Assembly (NCBI GenBank): GCA_029204225.1
Contig: CM055094.1
Coordinates: 72,225,884-72,289,883, forward strand
Length of the DNA stretch: 64,000 nt
From: Diphasiastrum complanatum
Lineage: Eukaryota; Streptophyta; Lycopodiopsida; Lycopodiales; Lycopodiaceae
Direction of reading: 5' to 3'
The notes below the pieces were generated by a model. It ran no database searches. It was not told the DNA's origin and worked only from the letters and a program-made list of their open reading frames with translations. A program made the position numbers and the translations under genes. This document shows, piece by piece, positions 56,021-64,000 of the stretch (position 1 is the stretch's first letter; each line of letters opens with the position of its first letter).

Positions 56021-56506
56021 CGATGGAGGTCTGTCCCCCATCGATGGAAGCAGGGGTGTTAGCAGGGCGGGGTGGAGAGTGGGGGGGGTTAACTCCCCCA
56101 CGCTTACGTGGAGCCATAGCGAAGGTTGATTGACTTTTAAAAAATGCGAGTGAGTCAGGTAAAAATAGCAGAGGCCTTGTCACAGAAAACAGCGATGGTC
56201 AGAAGTGGACCCTGCCCCGTTTTCTGGCTTCCATCTATGCTAAATCTCTGCTGGAATAATGACCAGCGATTCTGAGCAAATGCTGGAGCAACACCATCGA
56301 TTTTGATCAAGTGCGAATCTGGTTAAGGTGATAGACTTCCTTCCTGAAATGTGCGCAAAGCTTAGTTTTCAAGCGGAATCATTCATCTGGTTCTCAGCGA
56401 TGGCATGGCAGCGATCAGGATGGCATGTCAGCGATCGGCAGGTGATGACATGGCAACGATCAACGCTGGCTAGCAAGAAGCCGGCGATGGCTGCAAAAGA
56501 GAGAGG

Positions 56507-56539
<33 letters not shown>

Positions 56540-57508
56540 GTGTTTTGTGCATATCTTTGGTATAGCTCTACCAAGTGTTGCTCATGATGACAAGAAACAT
56601 GTGTCCATTGAGAGTGTTGAATAGAGTTGAACTACTGTTAAGGCCAGCTAGCCCAACAATCATAAGAGTTCTGTACATTGTACTTGGTGTTTCAGAATTT
56701 ATGACTCAGTTGCAGTAGAGGCTAGAGCTTTATCGACAATATCTTTCCTACGCTTCATCAAAGTAGAGAGTTATATATGTGAGGTTTGTACAGATCAGGA
56801 GATAAGAGTAGGAGATATGGTGATCTGGTGAGTTATACAGATGGCAGAGTTGTTACGAACCAGGAAGTGCACCAGGATATCTCCCAAAGTGTAGCCCATG
56901 ATAGGCATACTGAATCTATCATGCGGTTGCAAGTTGGAGCTATCAGAGGTTAATACATTTTGAATGTTTATTAGGAAAGAAGTAACCTAGTTGAGAACGT
57001 GATTACACTGCTAAGGAGGGTACGTTAGAACTTAGACCACAAACCCAGGCAGGAACAAGAGACACAAAGGCGGTTGTGGAGTCTTATTTTCCAAGAGCAT
57101 CTAGTAGTTATTAGTAGTAGATTTTAGATGGAGATGATTTAGGCATCGTGGTTTCTACGAAAATTTAGTAGCCCTGGAAATCAGATTGGGGGTAGGTGAT
57201 TGAGGAATCACTTGCTCCAGGAGTGTTTAGTACTGAGATTACTGGTACTACTAGTGTCACAAGGACACATGGATGTGCTAGTTGGGGCTATGGAGGCATT
57301 TTATGTACACGGAGAAATTGAAGAATGATTGCAGACAGATACGGAAAGGCTTATGCATTGTCTTCTTTTTGAGTACATGCTCTTACTGCAGTTGAAGCAT
57401 TTAAAACATTTTTACGATGCCAGAATTGTGCTCAAAGTTCTAGCTCAATGCTGGAAAATTCTCTGTTCTTAACTCTTAGTTCCTTACGCAAAATGGTCCC
57501 TTCTTAAT
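56021..57508. other. No gene assigned; short tandem repeats upstream of the zinc-finger ORF
   Basis: Contains a small array of GGCATGGCAGCGATC-like words (56400-56490), a (GA)n run at 56500-56540 and otherwise unassigned sequence. It may include upstream exons or promoter of the zinc-finger gene; none could be defined. Confidence 0.4.
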
Positions 57509-59056
57509 ATGACTTTTGAAAGGATGTCAATGTGTTCGCAGGGGCCCCAAACAAGCACAGTGGATCTCTGTAAGATGTGTGAATTGCAGTTGAATGGTGG
57601 CTTGCAACTTGCATATCACAATGTCAGTGGTGCCCATTTAAAAAAACTGAGAGCTTATTTGAAGCAATTTGGCCTTCTTGGATATTGCTTTGCATGCAAT
57701 GAAGAGCTTTCCAACCCAGAGGAAACCAATGCTCATGTTCAAAAGCAGGAACATAAAGAGAAGGTGACCAAGGGTATCAGAAGTACACGACCCTACAATG
57801 CTAAGTTCGTTTGTGATCCTTGTTGTCTTCAATTTACTGAAGTGGTTGGCTGGGAACTGCACTTGACAACCTGTGGGCAGAAAGAAGAAGGGGTCACACC
57901 GAATTGTCCAGGGCTAAGTTCACTTTTACGGCAGCTTTCTGGATCTTCATTGGATGTTGTCAGCCCAAACTTTGAGCCCTTTTGCAGCCTGTGTGAGAAA
58001 ATTTTTGAGAGCTTGGACGAATTTGTCAATCACTTGGTGGCCACAATGCACATCCAGAATTTACGGATGTCATCCTGTTATGCCTGTAAAAAGGATTTTC
58101 TGCATATCATGGACCTTGGGAGGCATTTGTTTACATCCAAACATCAGACTAATGTACAATTTCACAATGAATATTTGAGCAGGAGAAACGGTGATGTTAT
58201 CCAGTTAAAGCAAGGATATTCTTGTCAGCCATGCTTGATATGGTGTAAGAGCTGGCAGTGTTTTACTTTACATCTAATGGATGATCGACACCGCTTTTTT
58301 TCTTCAGCTAGTAAAAGTTTTTCTGGGTTAAAGGGAAAGAGTTATCCGGAACCGTCTCCTGAGCGTAATAGGGAATGGATGAGATGGAAAGAGCAAGCAC
58401 GTAATTTGTCAGCATGGTGCTATTGTTGTTCAACAGTACTGATGAATCCAAAAGCAACAGAAATACACCTGGCTGAACATTGCAACCAAAAGAGTGCAGA
58501 GTTGCAAAGTATCATCGGCACAGTGGCAAGTTCAAACGTGGAAACGACTGAAATCTCGGTATGTAGTCCCTGTTCTGTTGGTTTCAGAAGCTCATTTGCC
58601 TTGACTGTACATGAGGCCTTTCAACAGCATAGTTCTCGAATTGCAGCCTCAAAAAATTCCAAGGTTTTGCCACTAAAATTTGGACTGGCTGAGAAATTTA
58701 ATGATAGTCAGAAAAATCCTTCTGAAAGGGATCCTGAATTCTCTAGATTGGAAAGACCTTTGTTCCAGAATGCTGATTTTCTTGCAGAAAGATACCATGA
58801 AGGAGGTTCATTAATCTCTTACAATGTTCAAATCATTCGAACTAAAAGTGACTCCAATAATATACAATTTGAAGGTAACAAGCAGCAGATGTCACCTCAA
58901 TCAGACAAATCACTCATGTTAAATCGACCAAAACTCTTTAATTCAGAATTGGTACGCAAGAGTGTTACCCTTAAAACAGAGGAGGAATCATGTCTGCAGA
59001 AAGATGTAAGTAGTCAACACTCCTTTCCAACCTATGGAGAAATTTTTGATCTATGA
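57509..59056 (+). CDS. Eight-finger C2H2 protein with U1/matrin-type spacing
   Basis: An intronless frame of 515 residues. Eight modules keep CX2C then exactly 12 residues to the first His: C21/C24/H37/H43, C60/C63/H76/H82, C102/C105/H118/C122, C159/C162/H175/H181, C190/C193/H206/H212, C239/C242/H255/H261, C304/C307/H320/H324 and C352/C355/H368/H374. Six end HX5H, the spacing of zf-U1, zf-met and JAZ-type fingers, many of which bind double-stranded RNA. Fingers 3 and 7 have altered last ligands. Residues 375-515 are polar with no domain recognised; no membrane segment is visible. A TGTTCGCAG/GGG site at 57533-57544 looks like a splice acceptor, so this may be the large last exon of a longer gene and the ATG may not be the true start. 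RNA binding is inferred from spacing only. Confidence 0.75.
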   Translation: MTFERMSMCSQGPQTSTVDLCKMCELQLNGGLQLAYHNVSGAHLKKLRAYLKQFGLLGYCFACNEELSNPEETNAHVQKQEHKEKVTKGIRSTRPYNAKFVCDPCCLQFTEVVGWELHLTTCGQKEEGVTPNCPGLSSLLRQLSGSSLDVVSPNFEPFCSLCEKIFESLDEFVNHLVATMHIQNLRMSSCYACKKDFLHIMDLGRHLFTSKHQTNVQFHNEYLSRRNGDVIQLKQGYSCQPCLIWCKSWQCFTLHLMDDRHRFFSSASKSFSGLKGKSYPEPSPERNREWMRWKEQARNLSAWCYCCSTVLMNPKATEIHLAEHCNQKSAELQSIIGTVASSNVETTEISVCSPCSVGFRSSFALTVHEAFQQHSSRIAASKNSKVLPLKFGLAEKFNDSQKNPSERDPEFSRLERPLFQNADFLAERYHEGGSLISYNVQIIRTKSDSNNIQFEGNKQQMSPQSDKSLMLNRPKLFNSELVRKSVTLKTEEESCLQKDVSSQHSFPTYGEIFDL

Positions 59057-59127
59057 ACTAGGCTGGCTAAAACAGTGACTGCATGAACAACAACGGGTAA
59101 GCTATTTGGAATCGAAAAATGGCAACA

Positions 59128-59365
59128 TCAAATGGAAAGAGTACCAACACGATTGAAGAGTGATCTGGATCTCCACCCACTATCCCAAATGGAAAGAGTA
59201 CCAACACGATTGAATAGTGACTCTGGATCTCCACCCACTATCTGTACCTGGCTTTACATCCACATGCCACCATATAGGACCAGCGCCCAACCTCCAGGAG
59301 GCCATTCACTCCTCTCACATGCACTGTGCATGTGGATGCCCCTCATGCATGAGCAAAGCATTCAC
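59128..59365. repeat. LTR-like fragment repeated from 55594, with a local duplication
   Basis: It shares CTCCACCCACTATC, CACCATATAGGACCAGCGCC and CACTCCTCTCACATGCAC with 55615-55745 in the same orientation. Its first about 57 bases (CAAATGGAAAGAGTACCAAC to CACCCACTATCC) are present twice in tandem (59130 and 59187). Confidence 0.75.
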
Positions 59366-60229
59366 ATATAATAACTTGTAGTCCTTTCACTAATGAATCA
59401 AATCATTGAGTACATGACGGTCTCTTTAATAGAGAATTACTAGGAACATTTTGTGCACTTTACTTGTGGGACTTATGCCCAAGTTACAAGTTACAAAGCT
59501 CAACTTGATGTTTGAAACAAATTATGATTCTAAGTGTAATCTTGTAATCTCTGCGGAATAAATCCTCTTGGGCTTATACTCGTAGGCTGCCAATTGGGCT
59601 TTCTACTTTAACCAAATGTGCTTTTGTCATGGTAGGGGCCTGCCTTTATAAACACTTTTAGTCTTTACTGGCCTAGCTTGATTGTTTTTGCACTCCAATT
59701 TCCTAAAGTTTCAACTTTTCATATTAGTATACTTTTTGATTGCATGGTCATAAGCTTGAAGATTGTTGAGATTTTATAAACTTTAAAATCTTCATGTCTC
59801 TCTCTACAACATTTTGTTCTATGCTTCTTAGAGCCTATGCGGTTGGCTATAAATATATTTTACTCTGAATGTTGTGAATATCAATAATATGATCATTGCT
59901 TTTGAGAAAATGCTAGAGAAAGCATAATCACTACATAATATACAAATAAAGAAAAAAAGAAAATTCTTCAAAAAATTCCTCCGTAGGAGTTGAATCACTA
60001 TTTATTCAATCTACTCACTAATTTATGGATGGTATGAGCATGCACATAGCCAAGATGTATCTCTAGCTATGAAGATGTGTCTTGGTGAGAGTTGAGAGAG
60101 ATGATTAAGTGTATGGGTTGACAATGATTATCGGAGACATGGTGGTGTTCTCAGAGCCATCATTGAGAAAGCTCAGCAGAGGAGAAAACATGTTTATTGT
60201 TGCTTCATTAACTTTAGCAGGCCTTCAAT
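59366..60229. other. No gene seen
   Basis: AT-rich and non-coding; may hold the 3' flank of the zinc-finger ORF. Confidence 0.5.
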
Positions 60230-61490
60230 TTCGTCCCACGGTCCCTACCTCCAAGCACACAAGGCACTTGTTCTTTTTCAGAGGAACTTTTACTAGCCAA
60301 AACTTAAGGATCAAGTGGAGCGTTATGTCCGCAAGTGCAGACAATGCCAAGTAAATAAAGTTGAAAGACTTAAGGTGGCTAGCTTGTTACTTCCTGTGGA
60401 GATTCCCAAAAGAAAGTGCGAAAGTATTTCCATGGATTTTGTGGTTGGGCTACCTCGGATAGGGAAGAATGATGCTATTTGGGTCGTAGTTGATAGGCTA
60501 AACCAAAATGGCACAGTTCATTCTAACCAAAATGTCTGTCAAAGCTTATGAACTTCCTTAGCTTTTCATGGAAAAGTTGTTCAGGGTGTATGGTTTGCTG
60601 AATGATATTGTTAGTGATCGGGATTCAATGTTCACTGTCACATTTTGGCAAGCGGTCTTTCAGAAATTGGAGACCACTTTAAGTCTAGGCTCTTCATATC
60701 ATCAAGAGTCGGATGGTCAAACTGAATGAATGGACAAACCAGTTTGTGGAAGATATGCTTCATGCATATGTTTCAGACTACAGTAGGATTGGGAAAGTTA
60801 CCTCCCAATGGTTGAGTTTGCATTTACAATGCAAATCACTCAGGTATGAATTTTAGTCCATTCATTCGAATGTATGGCTTTAGCCGTATGCACCTATCTC
60901 CGTTGGCCTCAAAGGTCTCAAGGTAAAAGTAGTGGTGGATTTTTTGCAAGATATGCTACTAGTCGCCCACGATAGCATAAAAACGACTTAGGATAGAGCC
61001 CATTTTTATGCCAATCAAAAGCGACAACCTCGGGTCTTTGCGAAAGGAGATTTGGTGTATCCTAAAGTCCCAAAAGGCTTGAAGGTACTGAGGGCTGGAA
61101 AATGTCCTAAGCTTTCCCCTCATTACAGTGGGCCCCTCCGTATTGTAAGGAAACTCAATGGAATACCTATCAACTAGATCTTCCTCAAGGAATCAAAGTA
61201 CATCCAGTTTTCGATGTTAGTTTTTTGAGGAATGACTCGATGGAAAAGGATAATTTAATACAGTAGGACGACCTAGTGCAAATAGAGGATCTGTCAACCT
61301 TTGTACCTTCTAAACCTCAGGCCATTGTTGATGTACGTCAACATGGGCTCAAAAACCATGAGGTGACTAAGTTCTTGGTTCGTTGGAAAGGTAGTTTCAA
61401 GGACAAGGACACTTGAGAAATAGAGCAAGACCTTAGACTAAGATTCCCAAATTTCCTTTCTTAGAAGAAAAGTCTTTGAAGGAGGAGGGA
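60230..61490 (+). pseudogene. Ty3/gypsy chromovirus integrase and chromodomain
   Basis: The zinc-binding end FYWPKLKDQVERYVRKCRQCQ and core SMDFVVGLPRIGKNDAIWVV keep the gypsy pattern. Shifts follow, with IVSDRDSMFTVTFWQAVF and SYHQESDGQTE. The capping part PFDVSFLR-like (HPVFDVSFLRND, about 61200) leads to a chromodomain (about 61310-61460: HEVTKFLVRWKGSFKDKDT, then an EIEQDLRLRFPNF end). The usual TW is replaced by a stop. In intact relatives the chromodomain guides integration. RT and the 5' part are absent. Confidence 0.85.
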
Positions 61491-61491
61491 A
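61476..61491 (+). other. Polypurine tract of the chromovirus
   Basis: TGAAGGAGGAGGGAA lies between the chromodomain end and the LTR start. Confidence 0.8.
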
Positions 61492-61970
61492 TGTTAAGAA
61501 CCTGTCCCACACTTAACTTGAAACCGAACATTGGACTAGGCCTATTGACTTGACCAATGACTCGTGGACCGCATGCATGCCACTTGTCATAATCAGTAAA
61601 ATATGTGATTGGCATGGGGACTTCTACCTTCGAGGTATAGAAGGGGAGGAAATCTCACTTACCATTCAATCAATATACCTAGGAGAAGGTGGATGGTACT
61701 GCGCATGTGCATAGCCAGGATGACAGCTGGCTAGAGGTAGGAGAAGGCTAAGAGCTCTCACGGTGGTATGGGAGACAATTAGGATTGGAGGTCGGATCTT
61801 GCTTGTTTTAGGCCACAAGCTAGGGCACGGAGGGTATCTGGATTGCATCCTACAGTGGGGTGGAACATGAGCATTCAGTTTCTTGTGCTTGACTGGCACC
61901 AAGCAGTTTACGGATTTAGAGTTTGTACCACCTTCCCTCAAGTACCCATTATTACATTCATCGGGTCATC
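61492..61970 (+). repeat. Chromovirus 3' LTR, start clear, end not found
   Basis: TGTTAAGAACCTGTCC follows the purine tract. No partner LTR or CTTAACA end was found, so the right border is arbitrary. Confidence 0.5.
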
Positions 61971-62029
61971 TACAGAGCTATCTTGACCGAGCTTGACAGG
62001 GTCACTTGGGGGACAAACTAAACTTCTAT

Positions 62030-62310
62030 CAAGTACCACTTTATGAAAATAGATATGTCAGGGATCCCAATTCTACCACACTATTTGCATTCTGTACTAT
62101 CACGTGGTGTCAGATCCATATTGGGTCTGTTTCGTGTCTCCTCACATCAGCTTGGGATTGAGATTGGACGCTTTCAGGGTACCCCGCGAGCGAATTTGCC
62201 AGTTCTATTCCCTGGGCGAGGTGGAGACTGAGGAGCACTTTATCTTCATATGTCCAGTCTACTATAACATTTGTGAGAGATATTAGTGTTTGTTCCAAGA
62301 TACACAAGTC
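62030..62310 (+). pseudogene. LINE-like zinc-binding tail fragment
   Basis: Across two frames the sequence reads FYQVPLYENRYVRD, then SSHQLGIEIGRFQGTPR, then ERICQFYSLGEVETEEHFIF and CPVYYNICERY. The 'RxCxxC...EDExHxxxxCPxY' layout is the short zinc-binding motif near the end of many non-LTR reverse transcriptases. The second Cys of the first pair is changed. No reverse transcriptase core is present. Confidence 0.4.
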
Positions 62311-63429
62311 ACTTTACTTGTTTCATATGAGAATCCATGTTGTGTTGCACTTATGATACGGGACATGCTTTTCTCATGACGAGATCTCTAGCATATCTCA
62401 AACAAACAACTTCATATCACCTATTTTTTCTTCCAAGCTATGAGTCTTAGGATAGATTAAAAGAAAACACTCTATGTTAAGGATGCACTTTGCGATTGAT
62501 GTTTATTTTTTTCTGGTGAGTTGAGTGACAATTGCGAGGAAGCTACCTAAATTCATACGTCGTTCCAAAGTTAATATCAGTCTATTCAAACCCATTTGGG
62601 TGAATTGAGGCTGGAACATGTGATGCATTTTCGCCCTAATAGGGTAGTTGAGGATGCAGCTGCAGAATTTGTTGTCAATTTCGGAGTTGTTGTGATTCTA
62701 CAAAGGTTCAAAATATTAATATAGAAATCACGGAAGTTCATGTAGGTTCAAATGATCTTTCCAATGCAATGTATTCTCATTCTTATGTGCTTCCACATTT
62801 CCTTAGCATGTCTTGTTTTACTTGTTAGTGTTGTTATTTGTGAAGATCAATAAGGTAAGAAGTGGGAGCCCATCTTCAACTCTTCTCATTGGATCAAACT
62901 GTGCCACTTGTACCACAATGACACACGAGAGTTCTCCATAAAATAATCTCGATATGTTTGGTGCCGATGATAGAGCAACAAATGGCTCATAGCTTATTTC
63001 TTGCTACATTCCATTTTTTTTAGTTACATGGTGCTTGATAGGTTGCATTCTTTTCCTTGTTTTGAGTGATTTTTGGTTGCCATATTGTTGTGTGAAAAGT
63101 GATTACTATTTTAGCCTCACTCTTCAACAACTCAATCACAATTTGTAGAATATTTGGATGCCTTACTTTTGTTATCACCATCATTCTAGTAAGAACAAAA
63201 TCATTTGTATGTTGTCATGAGCACTCCAATAACTATGGTAGTTGGAGAAATTTTTGAAGATGTTTACCATCGACGCAACATGTAAAAATGGTAAAATGTA
63301 ACTTTGTAGCAAATCAGGGTATGCACATTTCCATACCTAAAAAACGTCACCCGAATCACAATATTTGGATTTTAAAGCCTACCTATGAAGTAAGCATACA
63401 TTTAGCTTTCCAAAATACACAACAAGAAA
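62311..63429. other. No gene seen
   Basis: AT-rich non-coding sequence with no recognised repeat. Confidence 0.5.
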
Positions 63430-63900
63430 CCGACATAAAATAAGTTCGTTGAGTGCAATATCTCCAAATCCCATCCACAACCCAAATAGAATTATTTTGG
63501 CGTTGGGTCTTTGGAAGTCCAACCACAAAATGCATAGATATATTTTCCCATCATTTCGGAAGGATATCTAGGGGATGTAACATCCCTCTAGTCTTCAAGC
63601 GTTCAGCTTTGGCTAACTGACAAGGTGTACATTTAACCACATAAGACTCGACAGGCTTGAGTTTTGGCCAATTAAACTCTCTTTTGACCAAGTCCAAAGT
63701 CTTGTGTATACCCAGATGACCTACACAGGGAATGTCATGACACTCATACAGAATCCTCTTCTTTAACTCATCATCTGCTGGTACACAAATTTTCCCATTC
63801 CGAAATAGTAAACCACCTCGGATAGAGAATTGTTCTACTAACTTTTTATCTTTCCTAGGAACCTGAGACCCCTATTCCACTCTCATTTTTTCTTGTCTAC
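63430..63900 (-). pseudogene. Ty3/gypsy integrase N-terminal fragment
   Basis: The minus strand reads GGLLFRNGKICVPADDELKK, ILYECHDIPCVGHLGIHKT (two His ligands), FNWPKLKPVESYV, CTPCQLAKAERLK (two Cys ligands) and ISMHFVVGLPKTQ. This is the gypsy HHCC zinc-binding domain and the start of the core, with the first catalytic Asp changed to His (MDF to MHF). RT and LTRs are absent. Confidence 0.8.
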
Positions 63901-64000
63901 ACCATCTTCCAGATGGGACCAAAATGAGAATCCGATTCCCACCTCCCTCTCAATGAAAGATATAGATGAGTGAAAATTTGGGTGAATGAAAGTTCATTAG

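Noticed and set aside
62600-62700. RNase H-like phrase EHVMHFRPNRVVEDAAAEF
   Set aside because: Too short and without the catalytic residues to assign to a family.

Overview
This window looks like plant nuclear DNA from a large, repeat-rich genome. It is AT-rich, has GT-AG introns, and holds Ty1/copia, Ty3/gypsy and CACTA (En/Spm) remnants whose primer-binding sites match plant initiator-Met tRNA. No bacterial operon, CRISPR array, rRNA or recognisable tRNA gene was seen. The species cannot be told from the sequence. Almost everything here is nested or decayed transposable element. The only long non-transposon reading frame is at 57.5-59.1 kb.

Layout. 0-2.2 kb: an LTR-like end, a copia integrase scrap on the minus strand, and a minus-strand ORF that may be the second gene of a CACTA element. 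2.3-12.7 kb: a CACTA transposase gene with its exon-intron structure still readable, split by two insertions. The first is a complete short copia derivative (5470-10033) with a 5-bp target duplication, sitting inside an intron. The second is a 5'-truncated copia (about 10216-12407) near the transposase C-terminus. 12.7-14.8 kb: microsatellites, then a cluster of palindromes. 14.8-22.9 kb: two defective copies of one copia family in opposite orientations, with a gypsy integrase fragment between them. 23.0-24.8 kb: another minus-strand copia remnant. 24.8-27.4 kb: an F-box-like pseudogene enclosed by about 200-bp inverted repeats (Pack-MULE-like). 28.2-31.6 kb: the 5' half of a plus-strand copia. 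31.6-39.3 kb: mostly non-coding DNA with microsatellites, a GC-rich island and faint gene debris. 39.35-41.3 kb: copia scraps. 41920-46888: a complete, recent LTR element with 1.3-kb LTRs and no coding capacity (LARD-like). 47.8-52.0 kb: a decayed minus-strand copia. 52.5-54.1 kb: gypsy reverse transcriptase. 54.2-56.3 kb: an orphan ORF and an LTR-like piece. 57509-59056: an open frame with eight evenly built U1-type zinc fingers. 60.2-62 kb: a gypsy chromovirus 3' end. 62.0-63.9 kb: a LINE-like scrap and a minus-strand gypsy integrase fragment.

How it fits together. Most elements are defective, but several keep the cis signals for mobilisation in trans (LTRs, PBS, purine tract). Examples are 5470-10033, which keeps an intact gag-protease frame, and 41920-46888, which has no frame at all. 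The strongest leads for new biology are the eight-finger protein, the inverted-repeat-bounded F-box unit, and the non-coding LTR element with its GGCGCC array and repeated boxes beside the PBS. All coordinates of decayed elements are approximate unless terminal repeats define them.
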